A stretch of 45,466 nucleotides of DNA from Chloroflexota bacterium (lineage in GTDB: Bacteria; Chloroflexota; Anaerolineae; UBA4142): NCBI GenBank assembly GCA_016215025.1, contig JACRMI010000155.1, forward strand, positions 1 to 45,466. Direction: 5' to 3'. Positions 25,801 to 34,107 of the stretch are shown here, piece by piece; within the stretch, counting starts at the first letter, position 1; each line of letters opens with the position of its first letter. Both the position numbers and the translations under genes were made by a program. Under the pieces are notes generated by a model that was not told where the DNA came from, made no database searches, and saw only the letters and a list, made by a program, of their open reading frames with translations.

Positions 25801-25932
25801 CGTCATTGCCTCGGTCAAATTCTCAACTGTGACAAGTTCGACGGGAGCACAAGCGGGCTGCATTACCTGGAACGGAGATGAATCGACATGATTATTTTTC
25901 AAGTAAAGAATTTTCAAGGAATGTTTGTCCAT
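22858..25932 (-). CDS. Receiver-like/PAS3/GAF2/HD-GYP sensor protein
   Basis: About 1024 residues. Order: a degenerate receiver-like domain (about 1-125; it keeps an Asp in MLVDSE but lacks the conserved Lys, reading IIRER), three PAS/PAC units (ISPEAIAIHQHGKFVFVNPA; NMMDGLAYCQMIYEND; SAPIGIFQTDAEGKTTF), two GAF domains, and HD-GYP with RRGALLHDIGKMGVPDSIL and HHERWDGTGYP. It should hydrolyse c-di-GMP in response to signals. Start: ATG 25932 follows GGAAAG by 10 bases; ATG 25950 is also possible, and the longer open frame from 26082 overlaps the upstream regulator. It sits between a receiver gene and a second HD-GYP gene, a likely three-gene module. Confidence 0.9.
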   Translation of the reverse strand: MDKHSLKILYLKNNHVDSSPFQVMQPACAPVELVTVENLTEAMTRLTAEPFEAMLVDSEHITQTDTLTKITQAAPTLPIVIASQAADEHAAVQATHDGAIDYIIRERTDDYWLARVLHTAIERKHLEEMARACEERYQRLVDISPEAIAIHQHGKFVFVNPAGMRLVGAKTPQEILGKPILEVVVPNYHAVVAQRNRQLIEGAPISLVEEKFIRLDGTVVDGEVIAAPITYLGEPATQVIVRDISDRKTAERESLQNAERYRILFENMMDGLAYCQMIYENDQPQDFVYLDVNTAFETLTGLKNVVGKRVTEIIPGIKESNPEMFEIYGRVARTGNGERFETYVRALDIWFSVLVFSSETERFVAVFENVTERKCAENELRKSEARFRSLSESAPIGIFQTDAEGKTTFANQQFLRTLEIMPEKCLGYEWFNAIKIYPNDRTAVLEQRHTAITSGEDFNSEFRILVADAQVRWVKMHSAALRDQTGKPIGRVGTLEDITEQRQHERELQTLIQVGTSLRVANTRNQMLPLVLNQLMDLLHSSGAVVAMRDSATDNVQIELALGSSASLANLRIPPGDGIIGQVIATGKPYPDFQNQIQSIKPEHPVAYAPLIAQGKTIGAIAVSRPESPYTANEVAMLMAITEISANAINRAMLHEQTQARLRQLTALRNIDQAITSSLDLRVTLEVLLDQVITQLKADATCILLIKPKAHVLEFIAGKGFRTRSVQKTQVWLGQNFAGQAVLDRKTILIQDCRNVKGSTVIPSPFATMIQLEKFMGYCAVPLIAKGQVKGVLEIFQRTPLRHDKEWLTFLEALAGQAAIAIDNASLFDGLQQANIEMIMAYDATIEGWSRALDLRDHETEGHSTRVTEMTLRLARKFGLTDQELIHIRRGALLHDIGKMGVPDSILRKPDKLDEEELAYMQRHPEFAYQLLSPIEYLKPAIDIPLYHHERWDGTGYPRHLAGKAIPLSARLFAVVDVWDALTSDRPYRAAWTPEQALKFIQNENSKHFDPKVVEMFLKLEIGV

Positions 25933-25975
25933 AACAATTGTTCTTTCCATAGTCGAGATATTTAGCAATCGAACG

Positions 25976-26395
25976 TTAACCGTGCAATAGTCTCTGAATA
26001 CTTGGAAGAAGCTCCGTATCCAAATTGCTCTTGTCGAGCAATGTATCAGCACCCGCTGCTTGCGCGGCTTGCTGATAGCCAAGCGTTTCGATCAAGGTCA
26101 AAAGAATGATGTGAGATTGGGGCAAGATTTTTTTGATCTGCAGCGCCGTTTCCATACCGGTCATTCCAGGTAAAGAGACATCCAAAAGAATCAATTGCGG
26201 ATGATGCGCTTGGGCTTGCGCAATTGCTTCTTTGCCATCTGAGGCAGTCAAGACCACATCAATGTCTTGGCGGCAATTTGCCTCCAGAAACATTTTCGTG
26301 ACGCCTAGAAACGACAAGTTATGATCGACGATTAGAACGGAAATCGGTTCTTCCTGAAACAGTGGCGATTCATTCTCATCGAGCGTTGTGGGCAT
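25976..26395 (-). CDS. Single-domain response regulator
   Basis: A receiver domain of about 139 residues: VLIVDHN acidic pocket, phosphoacceptor Asp72 (LILLDVSLPG), LLTLIE and Lys122 (LLDKSN). No output domain, so it acts through protein contacts, plausibly with the adjacent HD-GYP sensor. The start is uncertain: ATG 26395 with AAGAGAG upstream gives a compact receiver with a 16-residue acidic leader; the open frame extends to 26482. The gap to the next gene is 43 bases. Confidence 0.85.
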   Translation of the reverse strand: MPTTLDENESPLFQEEPISVLIVDHNLSFLGVTKMFLEANCRQDIDVVLTASDGKEAIAQAQAHHPQLILLDVSLPGMTGMETALQIKKILPQSHIILLTLIETLGYQQAAQAAGADTLLDKSNLDTELLPSIQRLLHG

Positions 26396-26482
26396 TTGAC
26401 TCTCTTGTGGTAGATCTGCAAAAACATTCAATTGAACGTTTTTACAACTATGCTGCATGGCTTGAACTGGTGGCAAGTGCAA

Positions 26483-26648
26483 TCAAGAAAGTTTTTGGGT
26501 TTGTAGTCTAGCCCCTCGTGGGCGTTCAACGCGCAGAGCACCCCCTTGCGGGCAAGGCGCTATGCTACACATCGAAACTTTTGTGGCTGCACTAGCATTC
26601 AGCTTACGTAAATCATTCGGAATTCTCTATCCGTACACGATTGTAAGT
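26483..26648. other. Intergenic region with mosaic repeat
   Basis: Between the two signalling operons. A TGTAG...CTACA-bounded stretch (about 26509-26574) contains GCGTTCAACGC and CCCTTGCGGGCAAGG-type segments resembling the post-prfA hairpins. No promoter box is convincing. Confidence 0.45.
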
Positions 26649-26679
26649 AAACAAAAACCGCCTCGTAAATCGAGGCGGT
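26649..26679 (-). terminator. Terminator of the NarL-type regulator operon
   Basis: Stem ACCGCCTCG (26657-26665) / CGAGGCGGT (26671-26679), loop 5 nt. On the minus strand a TTTTTG run follows. It lies 20 bases past the regulator's stop codon. Confidence 0.85.
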
Positions 26680-26699
26680 GAGAGATTGAGAAAAAATTA

Positions 26700-27353
26700 T
26701 CAATCCACCTGCAAAATTCCACGCCGGATGGCGTACTGCACCAGTTCGGTTTGCGAATGCAAGCCGAGTTTTCGCATGAGGTTAGCACGGTGGGTCTCTG
26801 CTGTTCGCGGACTGATCGAAAGGCGGTCGGCGATCTCTGGGCTGCTATGTCCTTCAGCCGCAAGATGCAAGACTTGGCGCTCACGCGTGGTGAGCGTTTC
26901 ATACAAATCAAGCGATCCGCCATCCATCGATTTTAGCGCGTACGCTTGAATAGCGTGTTCCGAAAGTGGCGGGCTAAGATAACGTCGTCCGGCGGCAGCT
27001 TCACGAATCGCATGGATGAGTTGATCGGCGGTAGCTTCTTTCAAGACATAGGCGGCTGCGCCAAAGCGTAGCGCTTCGATCACGTACGCTTCATTGGCAT
27101 GCATCGATAGAATCACGACGCGGGTTTGTGGAAAATCCCGTTTCACCAAACGTGTAATTTCCAATCCCCCGATGCCGGGCATCATCAAATCGACGACGAG
27201 CACATGCGGCTTGAGACGTTCGAGTTGACGCAGTGTGTCCAAGCCATCACTCGCTTCGCCCAGAACCATCAAGTCGGCGTAGGTCTCCAGCAAGCTGCGC
27301 AGTCCTTGGCGAACGACGTGATGATCATCGGCTAGTAAAATCGAAACGGGCAT
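26700..27353 (-). CDS. NarL/FixJ-type response regulator
   Basis: 217 residues: receiver domain (1-120) with acidic pair Asp9-Asp10, phosphoacceptor Asp55 (VLVVDLMMPG) and Lys105 (YVLKEA), then a LuxR/GerE helix-turn-helix (about 150-212: LTTRERQVLHLAAEGHSSPEIADRL-type). It binds DNA when phosphorylated. AGGAGAG lies 4 bases before the ATG. The start overlaps the end of the kinase gene by 29 bases, so kinase and regulator form a cognate, translationally linked pair. Confidence 0.95.
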   Translation of the reverse strand: MPVSILLADDHHVVRQGLRSLLETYADLMVLGEASDGLDTLRQLERLKPHVLVVDLMMPGIGGLEITRLVKRDFPQTRVVILSMHANEAYVIEALRFGAAAYVLKEATADQLIHAIREAAAGRRYLSPPLSEHAIQAYALKSMDGGSLDLYETLTTRERQVLHLAAEGHSSPEIADRLSISPRTAETHRANLMRKLGLHSQTELVQYAIRRGILQVD

Positions 27354-29790
27354 TTACTCTCCTTTCCAACCAGCCATTCAAGGGAAATTCCGCTGTGACG
27401 CAGGTTCCCGCGTTGAGGGACGATTCGATGGTCAAGTTGCCGCCTAATAGCATAGCGCGCTCGCGCATTCCGGTCAAGCCAGCAGCTTGACCGCTGGCGA
27501 TGGCTCGCGCCGATTCGAACCCTTTGCCCACGTCTTGAATTTGGATCGTCAGCAAATCGGGGGTGGCTCCCACGCGCACGGATGCTTCGGCGACGCCGGC
27601 ATGGCGTGCGACGTTCGTCAAGCCCTCTTGAATAATTCGGTACGCGGCGGTTTCGATGGCGGACCCAAAGCGTCTGCCTTCGACGCCGGTGTGTTTTAGA
27701 GTGACTTTAATATTGGTTTGCGCCTTGTATTGTTCCACGTACCAAACCAGTGTAGCCAACAAGCCCAAATCGTCTAACATGGCGGGACGGAGTTCGAGCG
27801 AGATATCGCGCACTCGCTTGACTAACTCGCTGATGGTGTGCTGAGCTTGCTCAATGTTGGCGAGGATTTTTTCCGTCGGCATGTCTTTGCTGATGTGCAA
27901 AAGGAGTTTGAGTCCGGTCAGCCACTGTCCAATTTCGTCGTGAAGCTCGCGCGCAATTTCGCGGCGCTCCTCTTCTTGCACCTTGACCATGCGCCGGGAA
28001 AGTGTTTGCAACTGCTCACGGCTCTGCTGTAATTGAGCGATCAATTGGTTGCGCATTTCTTCGCTGCGTTGGCGCTCGGTCATGTTGATCAAAGAAACGA
28101 TCACGTGAGCAAAATTTTTTTCAAACCCGGGCGTGACGCACCAAGTCAGAATAAGATTCAAAGGTTGCCCGGTCAAAGTTTGATTGATCACCTCGGCTTC
28201 AAAGCGCGTTTTGCCTTCCGCAATCGCCAAGACAGAATCCAACTGCATGGACGATGCCGACGAAGGAATCACCTGACCAACGTCGCCGAGAAGCGTGGCT
28301 TTGTCCATCGCTTGGAAAAGCTTTAAGGTTGCCTGATTCACATCCAGCACGCGATTGCGCGCAAAGCCATTCTTCAATGCTTCAGAATTCGCAGAGAAAT
28401 ATCCACGTAGGTCAGTTACGCCAGATTCTTTTAGTTGATCCAGGAATTCTTTCGACGGTGAAAAATCTTCTTCCCAAATTGAAATCGGTGATTCTTCAAA
28501 GAGGGTACGATAACGATTCTCACTGTCCGCCAAAGCTTGCTCAGCGCGTTTGCGTTCCGTTACATCGTGGAACGTGACGCAAAACTGTCCTTTAGTGGGA
28601 CAGTAAGCACTTCCCTCAAACCACTTGGCGAGATTGGATGCATATTGAACATAGTGGCGCGGCTCGCCGGTCAAGGCAACATGCCCAAAGATGTCGAGCC
28701 ATTCACGATCAAGCTCAGGCACGGTTTGATAGGCGCGTTGACCGATCACCATCTCGCGTTTCACGCCCAGCAATCGTTCATATTCCGAATTCACTTCCAA
28801 GGTAACATAATCGATGGGCTTGCCGTGCTCGTCGCAAATGATCTCGTGCAAGGCTGAACCATTCGCCATGTTTTCAAAGAGCATTCGGTATTTGCGTTCG
28901 CTTTCGCGCAGTTTTTCTTCGGCGATTTTTCGCTCGGTGATATTCTCGTGCGCCATGACGACACGCGCTTTACCGCCGCCAGGAAAATTGCTGACGCGCG
29001 CCACGAACCAACGCTTTTCAGAAAGTGAATGGCATGGATATTCAATCGAAAAAGTTTCCGTAGCGCCGCCGATGATATTGCGAATCGCTGTGGCGACTTG
29101 AGCGGCGACCTCAGCATGTCTACCCATCGCAGAATCACACGCCGCCAAGTAATCACTGCCTTCGGCGATTTCTTGATTGTTCGCGGAATTGGCATAAGCA
29201 AAATCTCGCCACGCGCGATTCACCGCTATGATCGTTCCTGTTTCGTCTAGCACGCAGACATTCGCGGACAGCGCATCGATAGTAGTCTGAGCAAAATGGA
29301 GTGCTTCACGCAAGGCGTCTTCCGCGTGTTGTCGTTCGGTAATATTATCGAGAATTTCTTCGAGATAAGCTAGGTTGCCATTCGAATCGAGCACCTTGCG
29401 AATCCGCAAGCTTGCCGTAATGATACTGCCGTCGCGATAGCGATATTGATTGGTCGTGCGATACCACCCGTGGCTTTCTAAGGTTTGAGCGAGAACCTGC
29501 GCGTGCTTGAGCGGATCGAGATAAAGTTGATGCGCGGGGTCGGTGATCGTTGTCATCATTTCTTGAGGCGAAGCGAAACCAAACATTCGAGCCGCCGCCA
29601 GATTCACGCGCAGATATTTTCCTCCCGGCAGAACATGAAAAATTCCGACAGGCGCATTTTCGAAAAGGTCGCGATAGCAATCTTGGCTTTCAAGGTTTTG
29701 CGGTTCTGAGCGGGTTGGTTGGCGTTGGCGACGTTTGGACGAGGATTTATTCACGCGATTGCTTTGCGATTGTTTTTGGTTTTCTCTCAT
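27325..29790 (-). CDS. Multi-PAS sensor histidine kinase (NarX/DegS type)
   Basis: 821 residues, no membrane segment, so cytoplasmic. A basic Gln/Arg-rich leader (1-35) precedes at least four PAS/PAC units (near 40, 165, 300 and 425). The HisKA_3 dimerisation domain carries the phosphorylated His617 in REIARELHDEIGQW, and the HATPase has RIIQEGLTNVARHA (N box), QDVGKGF (G1) and GLTGMRERAMLLGG (G2). HisKA_3 kinases pair with NarL-type regulators, exactly the gene that overlaps its end. The ATG follows TAGGAAAAACGT. The signal is unknown; stacked PAS domains suggest redox, light or small-molecule input. Confidence 0.94.
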   Translation of the reverse strand: MRENQKQSQSNRVNKSSSKRRQRQPTRSEPQNLESQDCYRDLFENAPVGIFHVLPGGKYLRVNLAAARMFGFASPQEMMTTITDPAHQLYLDPLKHAQVLAQTLESHGWYRTTNQYRYRDGSIITASLRIRKVLDSNGNLAYLEEILDNITERQHAEDALREALHFAQTTIDALSANVCVLDETGTIIAVNRAWRDFAYANSANNQEIAEGSDYLAACDSAMGRHAEVAAQVATAIRNIIGGATETFSIEYPCHSLSEKRWFVARVSNFPGGGKARVVMAHENITERKIAEEKLRESERKYRMLFENMANGSALHEIICDEHGKPIDYVTLEVNSEYERLLGVKREMVIGQRAYQTVPELDREWLDIFGHVALTGEPRHYVQYASNLAKWFEGSAYCPTKGQFCVTFHDVTERKRAEQALADSENRYRTLFEESPISIWEEDFSPSKEFLDQLKESGVTDLRGYFSANSEALKNGFARNRVLDVNQATLKLFQAMDKATLLGDVGQVIPSSASSMQLDSVLAIAEGKTRFEAEVINQTLTGQPLNLILTWCVTPGFEKNFAHVIVSLINMTERQRSEEMRNQLIAQLQQSREQLQTLSRRMVKVQEEERREIARELHDEIGQWLTGLKLLLHISKDMPTEKILANIEQAQHTISELVKRVRDISLELRPAMLDDLGLLATLVWYVEQYKAQTNIKVTLKHTGVEGRRFGSAIETAAYRIIQEGLTNVARHAGVAEASVRVGATPDLLTIQIQDVGKGFESARAIASGQAAGLTGMRERAMLLGGNLTIESSLNAGTCVTAEFPLNGWLERRVNARFDFTSR

Positions 29791-29831
29791 ACGTTTTTCC
29801 TACGGCACTGCTCTTGCCCAGTGCCATTAAC

Positions 29832-29876
29832 AAAAAAGCATCTGTGGTAACGCAAGAGCGAAACTGGGATGCTTTT
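29832..29876 (-). terminator. Terminator of the nucleoside phosphorylase gene
   Basis: Stem AAAAGCATC (29834-29842) / GATGCTTTT (29868-29876), followed on the minus strand by TTTTTTG. It lies 24 bases beyond the stop codon, before the sensor kinase gene. Confidence 0.75.
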
Positions 29877-29899
29877 CTGTGTGGCTGTAGCAATTTCAC

Positions 29900-31204
29900 T
29901 TACCGAATGACCTTGTGAATCAAGGTTGGCGGTGTTGGCTTGCTGTCGCTGAATTCGTACGCAGCGAGCAGACGTTTCGCGGCGTCTTGAAACTTGGCAT
30001 GACTATTCGCGTGCAAGGTCAAGAGCGCATCGCCGCGCGCAACGCGTTCGCCGATCTTGCGATGAAACACAGCGCCGACCGCATAATCGATGGTATCCGC
30101 TTTCTTGGCGCGCCCGCCGCCCAAATCGACAATGGTCCAGCCGATTTCTTCGGCGTTGACTCCGGCGACATAACCATCGCGCGGCGCACGCACGTCCTGA
30201 ATGATCGATGCCTTGGGCAGAATTGAATAATCGTTCACGACTCGCGCGTCGCCGTCTTGCGCGTCGATCCATTCGGCGAATTTTTTCAGCGCGCGCCCAT
30301 CATTCAGCGCGGACTCCACTTGTGCACGTGCATCGGCGTGATTGCGCGTGACCTCGGCCAGCAAGAGAATTTCAGCGCACGCCTCCAAACAGTGTTCGAC
30401 AAAATCGGCGGGACCGCGCCCCTTGAGCGTTTCAATCGCTTCGATCACTTCGAGTGAGTTGCCGACGGCGTTGCCCAGTGGTTGATTCATATCGCTGATG
30501 ACTGCACCCACACGGCGTCCCACGCCGTTGCCGATCTTGACCATCAGCTCGGCAAGCGCGACCGCATCGGTTTCGGTCTTCATAAATGCACCGCGTCCCA
30601 CTTTGACATCGAGCAAAATGATTTGCGCGCCCGCCGCAATTTTTTTCGACATGATCGAGCTGGCGATCAATGGCAAGCTGCCAACGGTTCCGGTCACGTC
30701 GCGCAGCGCGTATAGTTTTCCATCGGCCGGTGCCAGGTCGTGCGTTTGTCCGCTGACGACGATGTTGGTGTGTTTCAACTGCGCGATAAATTCGTCGGTG
30801 TTGAGAGTGACGCGAAAGCCCGGAATCGATTCGAGTTTGTCGAGGGTGCCGCCGGAGAATCCCAGTCCTCGTCCGGACATTTTTCCAAACGGCAATCCTA
30901 ACGATGCAATGAGGGGTGCGACGACGAGTGTGACTTTGTCGCCGACGCCGCCGCTCGAATGTTTATCCAACACGCGCGGCGCAACCGATGACAAGTCCAG
31001 CACCGAACCTGAACGCGCCATCGCGAGCGTGAGCGCCGTCGTTTCAGCTTCGTTCATGCCGCGCAAATAAACTGTCATTGCCCAAGCGGCTGCTTGATAA
31101 TCGGTGATTTCGCCACGCGTAAAACCGTCAACAAAAAAATCGATCTCGGCTTGCGTTAGTTCTAGTCCATCACGTTTTTTTGCAATGATATCAACTACCC
31201 GCAT
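29900..31204 (-). CDS. Pyrimidine-nucleoside (thymidine) phosphorylase
   Basis: A 434-residue enzyme that splits thymidine or uridine with phosphate into the base and (deoxy)ribose 1-phosphate in the salvage pathway. It carries the family signature SGRGLGFSGGTLDKLESIPG (about 118-137), the phosphate loop KHSSGGVGDK, and the C-terminal PYNP domain with APRDGYVAGVNAEEIGW. Length is typical for DeoA/Pdp. The motif alone does not separate DeoA from the broader Pdp. It lies downstream of the polysaccharide genes, separated by a palindromic repeat, and is probably an independent unit. Confidence 0.95.
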   Translation of the reverse strand: MRVVDIIAKKRDGLELTQAEIDFFVDGFTRGEITDYQAAAWAMTVYLRGMNEAETTALTLAMARSGSVLDLSSVAPRVLDKHSSGGVGDKVTLVVAPLIASLGLPFGKMSGRGLGFSGGTLDKLESIPGFRVTLNTDEFIAQLKHTNIVVSGQTHDLAPADGKLYALRDVTGTVGSLPLIASSIMSKKIAAGAQIILLDVKVGRGAFMKTETDAVALAELMVKIGNGVGRRVGAVISDMNQPLGNAVGNSLEVIEAIETLKGRGPADFVEHCLEACAEILLLAEVTRNHADARAQVESALNDGRALKKFAEWIDAQDGDARVVNDYSILPKASIIQDVRAPRDGYVAGVNAEEIGWTIVDLGGGRAKKADTIDYAVGAVFHRKIGERVARGDALLTLHANSHAKFQDAAKRLLAAYEFSDSKPTPPTLIHKVIR

Positions 31205-31212
31205 GATAACCC

Positions 31213-31291
31213 CAGTTAACAGTGAGGAGTGAACCGTGAACAGCCCAGTCGATGATTCTACTGTTAACTGTTCACTGTTGACTGTTCACTG
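31213..31291. repeat. Tandem-repeat-armed palindrome before the phosphorylase gene
   Basis: The left arm 31213-31243 has AACAGTGA/GAGTGAACCGTGAACAG units; the right arm 31261-31291 has the complementary TTAACTGTTCACTGTTGACTG units. It ends 2 bases before the sugar-transferase stop codon. Confidence 0.8.
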
Positions 31292-31293
31292 AT

Positions 31294-32721
31294 TCAATAT
31301 GCTCCCCGCGCTAATAACACCGTCGGGATCGTGCGCAATAGAATCCAGACATCCATCCACGCTGACCAATTTTCGATGTAGTAAATGTCGAGCATGACCA
31401 TCTCGTCGAAAATCATATCGTTGCGTCCACTGACTTGCCACAGCCCCGTTATGCCCGGCGAAACATCGAAACGGCGCTTGTGCCATTCTTGATATTGCTG
31501 GACTTCGGAGGGCAGCGCGGGACGCGGACCGACCAAGCTCATATCGCCGCGCAGCACGTTGAACAATTGCGGCAATTCGTCCATACTCGTCCGCCGCACC
31601 CAAGCTCCGATTCGCGTCCGCCGTGGATCGTTCTTCATTTTGAAAATCGGTCCCTTGGCTTCGTTCAATCCATTCAAGTGAACCTTTTGCTCGTCCGCGC
31701 CAACGTGCATTGTTCGAAATTTAAAGGCGACAAATTCGCGTCCATTTTTTCCAACCCGCTTTTGACAAAAAATAATTGGACCGGGCGAATCGAGCCGGGT
31801 CGAAATGGCGATCATGACCATGACGGGCGCAAAGACGAGCAACAGAACCATCGTGCCCATCAGATCGATCAAGCGCTTGATGATGGAATCGAGGAGACTC
31901 ATGCGCGTCTCACGCACGCCGATCAACGGAATGCCGCCGACATCGTCGATGGAGACGCGGCTGAGCGAAAGCTGGAACATGTCGGGAACAATTTTTGCGG
32001 TGACACCGGCACGTTGGCACAAGTTCATGATGCGAATAATTTTAGTGCGGGCTGTCCAGGGCAGGGTGACAATTGCTTCGTCGATGTTCATCTCGCGCAA
32101 CAAACGCGCAATGTTATCGGTTTCGCCTAGTGCCTTAAAGCGTCCAATGTCGGTATTGCCCTTTTCAGGATCGTCGTCGACAAAGCCGACAATTTGGTAC
32201 GCGAGATCGGGCTGTGCCACCATGTTGCGCATCAGTGCGCGTCCCACTTCGCCAGCGCCGATAATCAGCACACGATCGACGCCAAATCCGCGCTTGCGCC
32301 AATTCGACCAAAGTTGGCGCATGATGGCGCGTTCGATGCAAAGCAAGACGACGATGATGAGCGCGGCGTAAACGTACATCGCGCGCGAGTAGGCAAGCGG
32401 ACGAAGGAAGAAAGTGAACGCCATAACAAGAAGCGTTGCGGTCGTGGTACCGTTGATGAGCGTGTACACTTCGTCGAGAAACGTGTGTCCGCGCGCGAGG
32501 GGATACAATCCTTCAAACCGAAAAATCAAGATGCACAAGAGCGTCAGTGATCCAGCAAATGCCAGATAGGCAGTGTAAGGTAAATAGACAAAGCCTTCGC
32601 CGAGCGGTGGCGTGATTTCGAGTTCATAGCGAATGTACCACGCGCCGAAAATTGCAGCGTTGATAAGGGTGGCATCGATTGCCATTTGAAGGAGAAGCCA
32701 CCAACGACTACGATAAAACAT
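31294..32721 (-). CDS. Undecaprenyl-phosphate sugar (glycosyl-1-phosphate) transferase
   Basis: A 475-residue polyisoprenyl-phosphate hexose-1-phosphate transferase of the WbaP/WcaJ type, which starts a polysaccharide repeat unit on the lipid carrier. Four or five N-terminal membrane helices, a nucleotide-binding-like middle domain (VLIIGAGEVGRALMRN), one further helix, then the catalytic bac_transf domain: KRLIDLMGT, KRVGKNGREF, FKFRTM, DELPQLFNVLRGDMSLVGPRP, PGITGLWQVSGR. ATG 32721 has AGGAG 6 bases upstream and overlaps the preceding glycosyltransferase by 14 bases; the open frame reaches 32754, but without a ribosome site. Confidence 0.95.
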   Translation of the reverse strand: MFYRSRWWLLLQMAIDATLINAAIFGAWYIRYELEITPPLGEGFVYLPYTAYLAFAGSLTLLCILIFRFEGLYPLARGHTFLDEVYTLINGTTTATLLVMAFTFFLRPLAYSRAMYVYAALIIVVLLCIERAIMRQLWSNWRKRGFGVDRVLIIGAGEVGRALMRNMVAQPDLAYQIVGFVDDDPEKGNTDIGRFKALGETDNIARLLREMNIDEAIVTLPWTARTKIIRIMNLCQRAGVTAKIVPDMFQLSLSRVSIDDVGGIPLIGVRETRMSLLDSIIKRLIDLMGTMVLLLVFAPVMVMIAISTRLDSPGPIIFCQKRVGKNGREFVAFKFRTMHVGADEQKVHLNGLNEAKGPIFKMKNDPRRTRIGAWVRRTSMDELPQLFNVLRGDMSLVGPRPALPSEVQQYQEWHKRRFDVSPGITGLWQVSGRNDMIFDEMVMLDIYYIENWSAWMDVWILLRTIPTVLLARGAY

Positions 32722-33877
32722 GGGCGGCTCCTGGCCGTTGGGATAGAACGGCACGATAAATTGCGGTGGTCTTTTTTGCGGCGCGTTCCCAGGAAAATTT
32801 TTTCGCTTGCGCTAATCCACGCGCAACCATTTGCTCGTATAGTGCGTGATCGGTCAGAACGCGAATGATCGCATCGCCGAGTGCAGCTTCATCGTCGGGC
32901 GCAACGGTGATGGCGGCATCGCCCACGACTTCGGGAATCGCCGAAGCATTCGATGTGACGACCGGAGTGCCACATGCCATCGCTTCGAGCGGCGGCAAGC
33001 CAAAGCCCTCATAGATCGACGGGTAGGCAAACAAATCGGCGATTTGATACCAGAGCGGCAATTCATTCTGCGGTGCATAGCCCGCAAAGATCACAGCGTC
33101 CTTAATATCGGCTTGCTCAATCGCCGCGTCGACATCGGCGTACTTCCAGCCGCGCGCGCCAACGAGCACGAGACAGTGTGGAAATTTTGCAGAACGTTTC
33201 GCGCGCGCAAATGCTCGCACCAAGCGCGCCAGATTTTTACGCGGCTCGATGGTGCCGACATGAAGGATAAATTTTTCGGGGAGATTTTTGCGTCGGCGAA
33301 ATTCGGCAATCGTTGTAGGATCTTTGGCGGGCGTAAAGGTGTCATCGCTGGCGCAGTACACCACATCGATTTTGTTCGGGGATGCGCCGAAGAGTCGCAC
33401 CATGTCGCGCTTGGTGCTCGCCGAAATTGCAATCACGCGGTCGGCGTGACGAAGGGAATGGCGGACTCCCCACGTCAAGTAAACGCGATTGGCCGTGTTG
33501 AATGACTGCGGGTAGAGCATAAAACTCAAATCGTACACAGTGGCGATCCAAGGTATGGTTGTCGCAAGCGGTCCCGCAAACGCGAGCGCGTGCAAGAGAT
33601 CGATGCGATTTTTTTTCAACGCGAAGGGCTGGGCAAATTGCTCCCACAAAATCCGTACGATCGGTTTAAAAGTCGGCAGCTGCGATCGAACGATATCCAA
33701 ACGAAAATGTTCACGCGCGCGCGACTCGTTGAGGAAAACGGTGTATTTCAAATCAGGCGTGGGTGATAAATTTTGGAGCAGGTGGTAAATGTACCAATTG
33801 ATGCCTGCGCTGCGGTAATTGCCTGACAGGTTCAAGAGGTGGGCGTTGAGTCCAATGTGCTGTTGCCGAAGGTCCAT
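32708..33877 (-). CDS. GT4-family glycosyltransferase
   Basis: 389 residues, GT-B fold. N-terminal acceptor half (GLNAHLLNLSGNYRSAGINWY), donor half with HVGTIEPRKNLARLVRAFA and the E-x7-E motif YEGFGLPPLEAMACGTPVV. It is close in type to the GT4 enzymes at 10008 and 36717. Start chosen at ATG 33877: the in-frame ATG at 33889 lies inside a TATAAT box, so it would not be on the transcript. No Shine-Dalgarno sequence. It overlaps the sugar transferase, which puts it in the exopolysaccharide pathway. Confidence 0.9.
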   Translation of the reverse strand: MDLRQQHIGLNAHLLNLSGNYRSAGINWYIYHLLQNLSPTPDLKYTVFLNESRAREHFRLDIVRSQLPTFKPIVRILWEQFAQPFALKKNRIDLLHALAFAGPLATTIPWIATVYDLSFMLYPQSFNTANRVYLTWGVRHSLRHADRVIAISASTKRDMVRLFGASPNKIDVVYCASDDTFTPAKDPTTIAEFRRRKNLPEKFILHVGTIEPRKNLARLVRAFARAKRSAKFPHCLVLVGARGWKYADVDAAIEQADIKDAVIFAGYAPQNELPLWYQIADLFAYPSIYEGFGLPPLEAMACGTPVVTSNASAIPEVVGDAAITVAPDDEAALGDAIIRVLTDHALYEQMVARGLAQAKKFSWERAAKKTTAIYRAVLSQRPGAAHVLS

Positions 33878-33887
33878 TCCGTCGTTC

Positions 33888-33893
33888 ATTATA
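33888..33893 (-). promoter_or_regulatory. -10 box giving a 4-nt leader
   Basis: TATAAT on the minus strand at 33893-33888. The predicted transcription start at 33881 is four bases before the ATG at 33877. The -35 region is weak (ATGACA at 15 nt spacing). Confidence 0.55.
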
Positions 33894-33908
33894 CCATAGT
33901 TCTCAGGT

Positions 33909-34081
33909 TGTCATTGCGAGAAGGCACGCAGTATGGATATGGATGGGTTGAAGCTAAACAATTCGCGTGCCGACGAAGCAATCTCAGTCTGAGGCGAAGA
34001 TTGCGCGCCTCGCTTGCGAGGCGACGTCGCTCGGTGGTTTTTCAATGACGACGTTATTTCGTGTCGCTCCCCGCAATGACA
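33909..34081. repeat. GTCATTGCGAG composite palindrome
   Basis: Ends TGTCATTGCG (33909-33918) and CGCAATGACA (34072-34081) pair perfectly. Inside are GGCACGC/GCGTGCC and CGCCTCGC/GCGAGGCG stems and two AAGCAATCTC/GAAGATTGCGC segments. It fills the spacer between two glycosyltransferase genes. It is the GCGAG cousin of the TCATTTCGAG family. Confidence 0.75.
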
Positions 34082-34107
34082 GACGGCTGAGTGAGTGTCA
34101 CACAAGA

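Noticed and set aside
33909..34081. Possible insertion sequence between glycosyltransferase genes
   Set aside because: It is only 173 bp with no coding capacity or target duplication; it fits the small palindromic family.
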